DNA from: CBDIHH01 sp965279095
GTDB taxonomy: Bacteria; Pseudomonadota; Alphaproteobacteria; Caulobacterales; Caulobacteraceae
Direction of reading: 5' to 3'
DNA length: 64,000 bases
Assembly (NCBI GenBank): GCA_965279095.1
Contig: CBDIHH010000003.1
Location: 248,001 to 312,000, forward strand
Below, piece by piece: positions 7,218 to 15,266 of this stretch; position 1 is the stretch's first letter; every line of letters starts with the position of its first letter. Position numbers and translations under genes: made by a program. The notes beneath the pieces are model-generated. The model was given only the letters and a program-made list of their open reading frames with translations, was not told where the DNA came from and ran no database searches.

Positions 7218-8402
7218 TCATGGCGCGTGGGTTTCCATGCGCAGGGGCGTCACATCCGTCGCAGCGACATCCTTCAGGCTGCGATGACCGGTCATGGCCA
7301 GGGTGTGGGCGAGGTCCGACTGCAGCAGCTGGAGCGCTCGCCGAGCGCCGGACAGGCCGCCCGCCACCACGCCGTAGAGGGTGGACCGGCCGACGAAACA
7401 GAAGTCGGCGCCCAAGGCGTGCGCCACGACAATGTCGGCGCCGCGCCTGATGCCGCCGTCGAAGAAAAGGCGCACGCTCGGATCCACCGATCGCCGCACA
7501 TGGATGAGGGATTCGAGCGTGGCCTCCATCCGGTCGAGCTTGTTTCCGCCGTGGTTGGAAACCGTGATGGCCTCGACGCCCATGTCCCACGCGCGGGTCA
7601 CGTCCTCCGGGCGGACCAAACCCTTCACCACCAGGGGCCCGGGCCAATTGCGGCGGAGTCTTTCGAGATCGCGCCAACCTTGAACACCCAGCCCGTTGGC
7701 GTGGAAAAATCGCGTGATGTCGGACGCCCGCCGGACTGGTCCCGCGTGCGCCGCCCAACTCTCCATCCGCGGTACGCCGCCGTGGCGCAGGAAATCGAAG
7801 GTCCACCGCGGATGGGCCAGCGCATCCAGCACGATGCCGGGCAGGGCGCCGGCTGAGGGCAGGCTGCGCAGCGAGGCGCCGCTGCGCTGGGCCACCTCCG
7901 AGCGGGGCGGGATCTGCACGTCCACCGTGAAGACCAGGGTCGGCACGCCGGCGTCGCGGATGCGTGCGACGATCTCATCCGTCAGCGCCGGGGTGGCGGC
8001 GCCATAGATCTGCGCCCAGGCGCTCTGCGGCGCCCGACGCCGGATGGTCTCGATGGCGGCGAAGGAGGCGCCGGAAAGGATGAAGGGTGCGCCTGCCTCC
8101 TCGGCCGCCTCGGCCAACAGTTCGTCCGCGTGGGGACGGAAGATATCGGCCGCGCCGACGGCGGAGATGCCGAACCCTGCTGCGAAGCCCCCGCCGAACA
8201 CCTCGGCGCGGGTGTCCACGGTGGAGACATCCTCCAAGGCACGGGGGCGTAGCGCGAAGCCGCGGAACACCTCGACGTTGCGGCGCGCCGCGCCGCCGTC
8301 GCCCGCCCCGCGCTCAATATAGTCCCCAAGGAAACGCGGCAGCCGGCGTAGCGCTTGGCGCCTCAGGTCCTCGATGTTGACCGCCCGGTCGACAGCGCTC
8401 AT
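7218..8402 (-). CDS. FMN-dependent alpha-hydroxy-acid oxidase/dehydrogenase
   Basis: A 394-residue TIM-barrel protein of the lactate/mandelate/glycolate oxidase family. Visible landmarks are LPRFLGDYIERGAGDGGA near 20, WAQIYG near 148, TVDVQ near 180, VVKGLVRPEDV near 260, SNHGGNKLD near 286, and FFDGGIRRGADIV then GADFCFVGR near 318-340. In classical members the active-site loop reads SNHGGRQLD, with His as base and Arg binding the substrate carboxylate; here Arg is Asn. A similar Asn-containing loop occurs, from memory, in MftD/LldD1-type relatives, so an atypical substrate is likely. Divergent from the TetR gene, with an operator between them. Confidence 0.85.
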   Translation of the reverse strand: MSAVDRAVNIEDLRRQALRRLPRFLGDYIERGAGDGGAARRNVEVFRGFALRPRALEDVSTVDTRAEVFGGGFAAGFGISAVGAADIFRPHADELLAEAAEEAGAPFILSGASFAAIETIRRRAPQSAWAQIYGAATPALTDEIVARIRDAGVPTLVFTVDVQIPPRSEVAQRSGASLRSLPSAGALPGIVLDALAHPRWTFDFLRHGGVPRMESWAAHAGPVRRASDITRFFHANGLGVQGWRDLERLRRNWPGPLVVKGLVRPEDVTRAWDMGVEAITVSNHGGNKLDRMEATLESLIHVRRSVDPSVRLFFDGGIRRGADIVVAHALGADFCFVGRSTLYGVVAGGLSGARRALQLLQSDLAHTLAMTGHRSLKDVAATDVTPLRMETHAP

Positions 8403-8422
8403 TCCCGCCTCCGCGATTTAGT

Positions 8423-8437
8423 AGACCATGATGGTCA
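8423..8437. promoter_or_regulatory. TetR-type operator AGACCA-TGA-TGGTCA in a divergent promoter
   Basis: Fourteen of 15 positions are consistent with the TGACCA-N3-TGGTCA palindrome. It sits 20 bp upstream of the FMN oxidase start and 78 bp upstream of the TetR gene start, a normal position for an autoregulated TetR repressor with a divergent target. Confidence 0.7.
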
Positions 8438-8515
8438 AATTATCACGGCGCCGCAACGGCGCGTCTGGAGGCGCTTCGGGCGGGGGCGGAGCCGATCCTT
8501 GATCAGCCGTCCGCT

Positions 8516-9193
8516 ATGGCCTACCCCGAGCCCAGGTCTCGCCCAGGAGGGCTCGTGGAAGCGGTTCAAGCCCCTAGGCCCGCGCGTCGGCGCCAGCAGC
8601 AGCGCTCGATCGACACGCGACGCCGGATCATGGAGGCGGCGCTCTCCGAATTCGCGCGGTACGGCTTCGACAAGGTCAGCACCCGCGGCGTCGCCCTGGC
8701 GGCCGGGGTGCCCCACTCGCTCGTGCTTCACTATTTCAAGTCAAAGGATGAGCTCTGGAGGGACTCGGCGACCCACGCCGCCAGCCTCTATCTCAGGCAG
8801 GTCTTCGACCCTGATGCGCCGGCGACGGCGATGTCGGCCGGCGACCAACTGCGCCGGTTCTTCGCCGAATACATCCGGTTCAGCGCGGAGCATCCGGACT
8901 TCTTTCGCATGATGACACAGGAGAACACGCTCGAGTCCGATCGCCTGGTGTGGCTCATGGACACCCATATTCGCGGCATGACCAAGCGGGTGACCGCGGT
9001 TATCGCCGCGGCTCAGGCCGAGGGCGCCGTGGTCGATGGGGACCCCCTGCAACTCCTCTACCTGTTCCATGGGGTGGCCACTGCGCCCTACAGATCGGCT
9101 GGCGAGCTGCGCATCCTGACGGGCGCCGATCCCGCCGAGCCACGCCGAGTGAAGGCCCACATCGCCATGGCCGAGCGCCTCTTCTTCCGCTGA
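8516..9193 (+). CDS. TetR/AcrR-family transcriptional regulator
   Basis: A 225-residue protein whose N-terminal TetR helix-turn-helix is clear: DTRRRIMEAALSEFARYGFD, then STRGVALAAGVPHSLVLHYF (residues 35-75), followed by a helical ligand domain. The C-terminal region (near 135-220) resembles C-terminal domains of regulators of catabolic genes, but the ligand cannot be read. The ATG at 8516 is given; a GTG at 8555 preceded by AGGAGG at 8545-8550 is a good alternative start. It lies centrally among five units carrying matching palindromes and is the obvious candidate repressor, probably autoregulated through 8423-8437. Confidence 0.88.
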   Translation: MAYPEPRSRPGGLVEAVQAPRPARRRQQQRSIDTRRRIMEAALSEFARYGFDKVSTRGVALAAGVPHSLVLHYFKSKDELWRDSATHAASLYLRQVFDPDAPATAMSAGDQLRRFFAEYIRFSAEHPDFFRMMTQENTLESDRLVWLMDTHIRGMTKRVTAVIAAAQAEGAVVDGDPLQLLYLFHGVATAPYRSAGELRILTGADPAEPRRVKAHIAMAERLFFR

Positions 9194-9239
9194 GCGCGGG
9201 CGCGAAGGCCGGAACCACTGGCCTCAAGCCGCCAACTCA

Positions 9240-9264
9240 AATATAGACCGTGGCGGTCTATATT
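9240..9264. promoter_or_regulatory. TetR-type operator, perfect 25-bp palindrome
   Basis: Half-site AATATAGACCG, spacer TGG, then its exact complement. The core AGACCG-TGG-CGGTCT aligns with the TGACCA-N3-TGGTCA sites but symmetry extends 11 bp on each side, the longest of the set. It ends 25 bp before the amidohydrolase ATG (9290) and overlaps the expected -10 region, suggesting tight repression. Confidence 0.75.
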
Positions 9265-9289
9265 ATGCTCCGGCTTTGGAAGGGCAGGC

Positions 9290-10087
9290 ATGCGCATCAC
9301 CGACGCGCAGATCCATCTCTGGCAGAACGGCAAGGCGCCGCCCCATCACCGCGCCGCGCCCTTCGGGATCGACGAAGCGCTGCGGGACATGGACGCGGCC
9401 GGCGTCTCCGGCGCCATCAACTGCCCCCCTTATTGGGATCCGGATGCGAACGCGTACGCAGCCGCCGCCGCCTCCGCCCATCCGGACCGGTTCAGGACCA
9501 TGGGTTCGCCGTTGACGGAGGATCGCGACCTCGTTGGGCGGGCGCTGAACGATGCCGGGGTGGTGGGCCTGCGGTTCATCTGGATCGCGCCGGCTCAGGT
9601 CGCTGCATTCGCCGGCGGCGCCTTCGACTGGATCCTGGAGGCGGCGGCCGCCCGCGACGCGGTCGTGACGTTGTTCCTTCCTGCGGAAAGCCTAGGCCAT
9701 CTGGCCGCAGCGGCGGCGAGGTGGCCCAGGGTAAGGTTCCTGCTGGACCACCTGGGCGTCGGACCCTTCTCGAAACTGCCCGACGCCATGGCGCACCGCG
9801 AGGCGCTGGTGGCGCTCGCCGCCCTGCCGAATATCGCGGTCAAGGCCACGGCCACCCCCAGCATGGCGACGGACGATTTCCCTTATCCCAGCGTGGAGCC
9901 GACTCTGCGCGCCCTGTTCCTGGCCTATGGCTCCGACAGGTTTTTCTGGGGCACGGATATCACCCGCATGCCCATCCCCTGGCGCCAGTGCATCGCGATG
10001 TTCGCCGAGCACCTGCCATGGCTGTCGGGCGCAGACCTTTCGAAGGTCATGGGCGAAGGCCTGCGCGCCTGGGTCCGGTGGCCCTGA
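9290..10087 (+). CDS. Amidohydrolase-2 family (ACMSD/LigI-like) metal-dependent hydrolase
   Basis: A 265-residue TIM-barrel protein of the amidohydrolase-related family that includes ACMS decarboxylase, 4-oxalomesaconate hydratase relatives and LigI lactonase. The first strand reads MRITDAQIHLW, with the usual HxH replaced by QxH, a form seen in this subfamily. FLLDHLGVGPF near 150 supplies a metal-site His, IAVKATATPS near 183 a barrel strand, and FFWGTDITRMP near 222 the conserved Asp. It could open a lactone or decarboxylate or hydrate an intermediate. Controlled by the 25-bp palindrome immediately upstream. Confidence 0.8.
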   Translation: MRITDAQIHLWQNGKAPPHHRAAPFGIDEALRDMDAAGVSGAINCPPYWDPDANAYAAAAASAHPDRFRTMGSPLTEDRDLVGRALNDAGVVGLRFIWIAPAQVAAFAGGAFDWILEAAAARDAVVTLFLPAESLGHLAAAAARWPRVRFLLDHLGVGPFSKLPDAMAHREALVALAALPNIAVKATATPSMATDDFPYPSVEPTLRALFLAYGSDRFFWGTDITRMPIPWRQCIAMFAEHLPWLSGADLSKVMGEGLRAWVRWP

Positions 10088-10099
10088 GCCTGTCCACGC

Positions 10100-10210
10100 T
10101 CGCGATGTCCGGGCCTGCCGATGCGCGGCGGCGGTAAGGCCGTCGTCGCCCGCGCGGAAGGCCAGATGGTCGATCCCGTGCTCGAGGTCGCCGATCCTGT
10201 CCGATGACCC
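10100..10210 (-). pseudogene. Possible remnant of a VOC/glyoxalase gene
   Basis: Read leftwards from about 10198 the minus strand gives IGDLEHGIDHLAFRAGDDG, which looks like the strand and metal-ligand stretch (G-I-D-H-L-A-F) of a VOC-fold protein. No start codon or remaining domain is present: upstream the frame meets a stop and downstream it runs into the amidohydrolase gene. Probably a decayed gene fragment. The rest of the 10088-10324 gap shows nothing recognisable. Confidence 0.3.
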
Positions 10211-10324
10211 TCAGATCCCCTTATGGCGCCTCGGCGATGAGAGACCTGACGGTGGTGGGCGAGGCGCAGCCATAGGTTGGTGCTTTTGGAATGAGGCAAG
10301 GGAGGGCTGACAGTCCCTGCCGGC

Positions 10325-12592
10325 CTACTGTTGCGATGGGGCATCGACTAGCTGCCGGGCTTCGTCCAGGCGCGCAGCGTAGGCTGACAATGCGGCAGCG
10401 GTCATTCGGGCGTAGGCGTCAGCTTCAGCTGCGCGGCGTTCTTCGATGGCCTCGCGCAGTCCGGGTAGGGTCTTGGCGGAGTAACCGGTGGACAGCCCAG
10501 GCGCATAAACGAGGTTCTTGTACCAGGGGCGCCCGGGAAGGCCCGTCTCGACATTGAGGAGTTGGTCGATGTCGAAAAGCGTCTTGTTGACCCGCGCGCG
10601 CCGGTCATCGCTGAAGCGCGCCTGCTTGGCGTTGAAGGCGTTATCGAACGCGGCAGCGCTGGTGGTCAGGCGGTCCGAGGCTGCCTCAAGGGCGGCCATC
10701 TCGGCGAAGGGGGTCGGGCCCTTGTCGACGGGTGGTCCCACGGGCCTTGCAGGGTCCTTCGCCAAGGCGAATTGTCCTGAAAGTCGCTGCCGTTTGCGTT
10801 CCGCGCTCCGCTGGTCATCGGCGAGTTTTCTTATCTCCGTCACGTAACGGGCGATGGAATCCGCGAAATCGGCGAACCGCCGCGGCGGCGTCGGCGCCTG
10901 GGCGGCGCGCAGGACAATCCTGCCGGCTGTTTTCGCCAGGACCGCGCCATAGACCAGGCCGGGATCGTCATGGCGGACGACATGCTCATAGGTGTCGTAG
11001 GCTGAGTGGTAGCTCCCGAAACCCTCCCCTTCTCCGCCAAAACCCACCATCACGCTGGAGATGCCCAGGTGTTGCAAGAACACGGTCCAATCCGAGCCGG
11101 ACCCCAGCGGGTCGAGGGGCTGATCGCCGCCCTTGTCCGCCTGGGCCAAGGCTGTGGGCGACGGCGCCCCGGTCTTGTCGACGTCGTCGGTCTGGGTTTT
11201 CGCCCGCCAGCGCGACGCGACGCTGGCGCCTGTCTGCGGATCCACGACGTCCGCCGCGACCTCCCCCACCAGATGCTGCCAGGTGGTGCTGCCGCCGGCC
11301 ATCAGGAAGCCGCGGGCGTTGCTGTCGCTGTTCACGTAGAGCAGGGCCTTGGCCTTGAGTTCCGCCGCATGGGCCTCGCCCCATTCGGTGGACCCCAGCA
11401 AACCAGGCTCCTCGCCATCCCACGCGGCGTAGACGATGGTGCGATCCGGCCTCCAGCCGGCCTTGTACATGGATCCCAGCGCCTTCGCCTCGGACAGAAG
11501 CGCCACGGTCCCGGACAGGGGATCCGAAGCGCCGAAGACCCAGCCGTCGAAATGATTGCCGCGGACGATCCACTCATCCGGATGGCGCGCGCCGGGCAAC
11601 ATGGCGATGACGTTGTAGAGCGGTTTCAGGGACCAGTCCGACTTGACCGCCAGGCGCACCCGCACCCTGTCGCCGCCGCCGATGTGATAGGTCAGGGGCA
11701 GTCCGCCGCGCCAAGACGGGGGGGCGACCGGGCCGTCCATATCGTCCATCAAAACCTTGGCGTCAGCGCTGGACAGCGGCAGGACGGGGATTTTCATGAT
11801 CGTCTCGGCCTGGTCCCTGGGCAGCCGCTTGGCGCCGGGCGTGGCGCCGACGCCGGGGGTCAGGGGATCGCCAGGTCGGACGGGCATGTCCAGCACCGAT
11901 CCACGCTGCACCGACCGGTCCGGCCGCCATCCGCCCTTGGGATAGACATCGCCACGCGCGTAGCCGTCGTCGGCGGGATCGGAATAGATGATGCAGCCGA
12001 CCGCGCCATGCTCCTGAGCCAGCTTGGGCTTTATGCCACGCCATCCGCCCCCATAACGCGCCAGGACGATCTTGCCTTTGACACTGATCCCTCTTCGGGC
12101 CAGGGCGTCATAGTCGTCCGGCAAACCGTAGTTGACGTAGACGATGGGCGCGGTGACGTCCCCGTCACTTTGGAACGCGGCGTAGGGCGGTAGGGCGCGG
12201 CTCAGATCCTGCGATAGGGCGTCGCCAGATATGGGCGGTTCCTGTCCGCCGAGGACGATGGCCTTTGGCGCCGTCATTTCGATCGTCGCGGACAGGGGCG
12301 TCGGGTAGAGCACGTCGAACCGTTCGATCCGCGCGTCCCACCCCCAGGCCTTGAACGAAGACAGGAGGAAGTCGGCGTTCTCCTTGTCGTGAGGAGACCC
12401 GACATGGTTCGGGGCCGAGGCCATCCGGCTGAGCCACTGCATCTGGTCCGCCGAGGATACGCCAGCGTCGAATTTCGCCTCAAGGACCGTCTGATCTGGC
12501 AGCGAAGGCGCGGCAAGCGCGGCTGCCCCGAAGATCAGGACGACGCATCCGGCGGCCCAAGACGCACCACCATGCAGGAAGCTGACCCTCAT
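10325..12592 (-). CDS. Exported M28-family metallopeptidase, glutamate carboxypeptidase II-like
   Basis: A 755-residue secreted zinc peptidase resembling glutamate carboxypeptidase II/PSMA. The ATG at 12592 is chosen because it starts a Sec signal peptide (MRVSFLHGGASWAAGCVVLI, cleavage near ALAAP). A PA domain (IVYVNYGLPDDYDALA...GKIVLARYGG) precedes the peptidase core: RGNHFDGWVFGASDPLSG (zinc His and bridging Asp), WDGEEPGLLGSTEW (catalytic Glu and zinc Glu), NSDSNARG (zinc Asp) and SYHSAYDTYEHV (zinc His). The C-terminal helical dimerisation domain is present. It probably removes an amino acid from a conjugate or peptide in the periplasm. It lies behind IclR in the same orientation. Confidence 0.9.
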   Translation of the reverse strand: MRVSFLHGGASWAAGCVVLIFGAAALAAPSLPDQTVLEAKFDAGVSSADQMQWLSRMASAPNHVGSPHDKENADFLLSSFKAWGWDARIERFDVLYPTPLSATIEMTAPKAIVLGGQEPPISGDALSQDLSRALPPYAAFQSDGDVTAPIVYVNYGLPDDYDALARRGISVKGKIVLARYGGGWRGIKPKLAQEHGAVGCIIYSDPADDGYARGDVYPKGGWRPDRSVQRGSVLDMPVRPGDPLTPGVGATPGAKRLPRDQAETIMKIPVLPLSSADAKVLMDDMDGPVAPPSWRGGLPLTYHIGGGDRVRVRLAVKSDWSLKPLYNVIAMLPGARHPDEWIVRGNHFDGWVFGASDPLSGTVALLSEAKALGSMYKAGWRPDRTIVYAAWDGEEPGLLGSTEWGEAHAAELKAKALLYVNSDSNARGFLMAGGSTTWQHLVGEVAADVVDPQTGASVASRWRAKTQTDDVDKTGAPSPTALAQADKGGDQPLDPLGSGSDWTVFLQHLGISSVMVGFGGEGEGFGSYHSAYDTYEHVVRHDDPGLVYGAVLAKTAGRIVLRAAQAPTPPRRFADFADSIARYVTEIRKLADDQRSAERKRQRLSGQFALAKDPARPVGPPVDKGPTPFAEMAALEAASDRLTTSAAAFDNAFNAKQARFSDDRRARVNKTLFDIDQLLNVETGLPGRPWYKNLVYAPGLSTGYSAKTLPGLREAIEERRAAEADAYARMTAAALSAYAARLDEARQLVDAPSQQ

Positions 12593-12618
12593 ATCTTTAG
12601 AATCCCTAGAAAGAGAAA

Positions 12619-13425
12619 TTATGAATGTAGCCCTGAACGATGAGGGTTCATTTCGAGCAATAGTGTAGATATAGAGGCGCAGGTCGAAAGCAGCGGGCCG
12701 ACCAGCTTGTCTATCGCGGAGGTCATGGGCAGTGACGAAGAGAAGAATATAACCGACAGGCATCCCAGAAGTTTGCCGCCCGCGAACAGTGGCGCGGCGA
12801 TCGCCGACGTCTTGCCCGGGCTCTCGGTGTAATGGTTCCTACTTTTCGTCGCGTATCCCCGGGTGCGGATAAGGTCGACCAATTCGCCAGACTCGTACAG
12901 GGGCATGACGTCGGCGCCGCAAGCGTCGCCCTCCATGCGCAGGCCCTCCAGCACGGTTTCACGCTCGGCATGCGAGCAATAGGCCATGTAGGCCCGACCG
13001 CTCGCACATTCCAAAAGCGGCATTGTGTAGCCCGGGTAGTAGTTGGCGAAGGTCAGGGAGGTGAGGGCGTGGGTGGAGTCCAGCACCATCATCTTTTGGC
13101 CGACACGGGTGCATAATGACACCGGCCAGTTGACCGCTCGCGTCAGCTCGACCATGTGCGGTCGGGCCGCCGCCGCCAGCTGGTCGTCGGTCTGAAAGCC
13201 ATGCGAGAGGGTATGCACCAGGGCTGTCGGCCGATAGCGCCGACGTCCTGGCTCGCGCTCGATCAGCCCCTCGACCTGCAGGGTCTGAACGATCCGGCAG
13301 GCCGTAGGGTAGGGCACCTGAATGGCGGTCGCGATCTGCGTCAGCGTCAGGGCGCCGCCGCGATTGACGGCCTGCAGCACGGCGATGGATCGGGTGACGG
13401 CCCGTATGGGAACGCCTTTCTCCAT
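12619..13425 (-). CDS. IclR-family transcriptional regulator
   Basis: A 268-residue regulator. The N-terminal winged helix reads TRSIAVLQAVNRGGALTLTQ then IQVPYPTACRIVQTLQVEGL (residues 9-52), typical of IclR. The C-terminal effector domain shows MPLLECASGRAYMAY near 135 and AIAAPLFAGGKLLGCLSVIF near 213. IclR proteins commonly control aromatic-acid and acetate catabolism in response to a small ligand. The stop is 26 bp from the M28 peptidase start, and the gene follows the monooxygenase-DUF1838-VOC set on the same strand, so it may regulate either group. No clear palindrome was seen upstream. Confidence 0.88.
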   Translation of the reverse strand: MEKGVPIRAVTRSIAVLQAVNRGGALTLTQIATAIQVPYPTACRIVQTLQVEGLIEREPGRRRYRPTALVHTLSHGFQTDDQLAAAARPHMVELTRAVNWPVSLCTRVGQKMMVLDSTHALTSLTFANYYPGYTMPLLECASGRAYMAYCSHAERETVLEGLRMEGDACGADVMPLYESGELVDLIRTRGYATKSRNHYTESPGKTSAIAAPLFAGGKLLGCLSVIFFSSSLPMTSAIDKLVGPLLSTCASISTLLLEMNPHRSGLHS

Positions 13426-13515
13426 GTTGTCAGAGCCTCCGATGTCTGGTGGGCTGGGTCTGGTCGATGCCGCGGCGGCCGGCTCGCATCCTTCGTCCTG
13501 ACACGGCCCACGCGC

Positions 13516-14442
13516 TCACAATTTGCCAAGCGCGGCGGCTTCGCGCGCCCGTCGGTCAGCCTCCAGGCTCTCGGGCAGGACGAACTTCGCGGGGGCGTAG
13601 ACCCCCGGGTGGTAGCTCTGCTCGACGCCCACCACCGCCCCGTCCGGGTCGGCGAAATAGATCAGATCGGCCCAGTGAAGCGCAACAGACTCGTTGACGA
13701 TCACCGCGGCGGCCTTGGCCAGGTTCTCCCGGACCTGGGCCATGTCGGATACGCGGAAGATCAGGCTGGCCGGCGCGTTGTAGCGATCGCTCGGCGGCGT
13801 GTTCCCCCGCCCTCCGGGCGACAGTTCCAGGATCAGGTTGTCGCCGGCGTCCAACAGCCGGCGCCCGGCGAGCGCGCCAACCGGTTTCAAGCCAAGGACC
13901 TGCCCATAGAAATCGGCCATGGCGTCCACGTCCTGCACAGACCTGGTCACCCACCCGAGCTCCTGGATGTCCTCGGGCATGGATCGGCAGCCGGGGTTGA
14001 AGGTCTCCCCGCGGATGCGCCTGCGGCGGGCTTCAACGTCCTGCGGTCGTTCGGAGTCCTCCGGGGCTTCGCGAAATCCGATCCGCATTCCGTCAGGATC
14101 GATCAGGAACGCTTCGCGGCCCAGGGGGGTGGACAGGATATCGGTGAAGACCGCGCCCTGGTCGCTCAGGCGATCCATCAGCCGGTCCAACCCATTCACC
14201 CGGAAGATCGGCGTCCACGCGTCGTGGCGATCCGCCTCCGTCGCCAACCAGGCCGCCTTGCCGGCCACGTAAACGACCTCGAAAATGCTGGCTTCGCCCG
14301 CCCAGAAGATATCGAAGCCAGGCACTGACCGTACGGTGGGCAGACTGAGCTGGTCCGCCAGGAACGTCCCCATAGGCGACGATTCAGAAGCGAAACGCAG
14401 GACCATGGTCAGGCAGGTGGCTAGTTTCGTCATCGCGGACAC
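13516..14442 (-). CDS. Two-domain VOC protein (extradiol dioxygenase/glyoxalase-like)
   Basis: A 308-residue protein with two VOC modules. The first (about 1-130) ends at REAFLIDPDGMRIGFREAPE. The second (about 155-285) starts at ELGWVTRSVQDVDAMADFYG and ends at IYFADPDGAVVGVEQSYH, the typical last-strand position of a metal Glu. In the first module the ligand positions look degenerate, so catalysis, if any, is probably in one module. The gene starts 4 bp after the DUF1838 stop and so forms an operon with the FAD monooxygenase and DUF1838 genes. A ring-cleavage or isomerase role after hydroxylation is plausible. An ATG at 14433 is an alternative start. Confidence 0.75.
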   Translation of the reverse strand: MSAMTKLATCLTMVLRFASESSPMGTFLADQLSLPTVRSVPGFDIFWAGEASIFEVVYVAGKAAWLATEADRHDAWTPIFRVNGLDRLMDRLSDQGAVFTDILSTPLGREAFLIDPDGMRIGFREAPEDSERPQDVEARRRRIRGETFNPGCRSMPEDIQELGWVTRSVQDVDAMADFYGQVLGLKPVGALAGRRLLDAGDNLILELSPGGRGNTPPSDRYNAPASLIFRVSDMAQVRENLAKAAAVIVNESVALHWADLIYFADPDGAVVGVEQSYHPGVYAPAKFVLPESLEADRRAREAAALGKL

Positions 14443-14446
14443 TCCG

Positions 14447-15226
14447 TCATCCGTGCGCCCAGGGCGGTATCAGCCGGTCGCCATCGAAATACTGCGGAAA
14501 CAGGCTTTTCAGACGAGACCAGGCCTGGGGATTGAGCTGAGCGTCCGTCGCGGCCTTGATCATCGTGCCCCTGACCTCGATACGGCCCGTCGAGGTCTCG
14601 TCAAATCCCATCCAGGGAGACAGGCTGCCGAGCGAGAAAACGTAGGTCCCCTTGGCGGCGGGCGTGGATGGGCCGCCTGGGCCGAGGTCCGCCTCGTTCG
14701 CGTATAGGGTCAGGACGGTGCGCGCCAAGGCGTTGTCCGGCGAGCCCGACGGCGCCATCGTTCCATTGGCCAGCGGGAAGCCGCGCTCCTTGATCTCTTC
14801 CTGCGAGAACCGCGCGCGGCCGCCGGACACCGAGAGTGTCGGCGTGACGCTTCGTATCGTGGCGAAAGGTTGGTCCAGTTCGACACCCACCCCATCGTCG
14901 CCTTGGGTCAGGCTATAGCGTCCCGGACCCTCCTCGAACCTGCGTGGCGCTTCGACCACCCTGCCGGTGACCGGATTGATCCAGCTCTCCGCGATGTCGC
15001 CCGTGATCGGATCGCGAAAATAGCCGATCTCCCACCAGTGGATCACACAGTGGGTGTCGTCGATCGTCTGCGGCCGGTAGATCATCACCGTCTCAGCCTG
15101 CAGGACAGGAATATCCGGGGCGCCGTCGATACAGACGTAGGTGACGCCGAGGTACCAGCACGCGACTTCCTCATCCTTCGCGGATGCCAGCATCTTGCGG
15201 AATTGCGTGATCGACGGGCGGGTCAT
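14447..15226 (-). CDS. DUF1838-family protein, cytoplasmic (module 1)
   Basis: A 259-residue protein with no signal peptide. The ATG at 15226 is chosen because it begins the block aligning with the paralogue at 20154 (SxxxFRKMLAS..DEEVACWYLG). Recognisable DUF1838 elements are HWWEIGYFRDPITGDIAESW, then NPVTGRVVEAP near 90, and the C-terminal WMGF...RIEVRGTMIKA...W.RLKSLFPQYFDGD...PPW. The family has no established function. It is 40 bp downstream of a flavin monooxygenase and 4 bp upstream of a VOC gene. By eye it is about half identical to the 20154 copy; two Tat-leader relatives lie at 34365 and 50374. Confidence 0.8.
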   Translation of the reverse strand: MTRPSITQFRKMLASAKDEEVACWYLGVTYVCIDGAPDIPVLQAETVMIYRPQTIDDTHCVIHWWEIGYFRDPITGDIAESWINPVTGRVVEAPRRFEEGPGRYSLTQGDDGVGVELDQPFATIRSVTPTLSVSGGRARFSQEEIKERGFPLANGTMAPSGSPDNALARTVLTLYANEADLGPGGPSTPAAKGTYVFSLGSLSPWMGFDETSTGRIEVRGTMIKAATDAQLNPQAWSRLKSLFPQYFDGDRLIPPWAHG

Positions 15227-15266
15227 GGGCGATCCACAGGGGTTGAGTTTGATCGGGCGGACGCGC

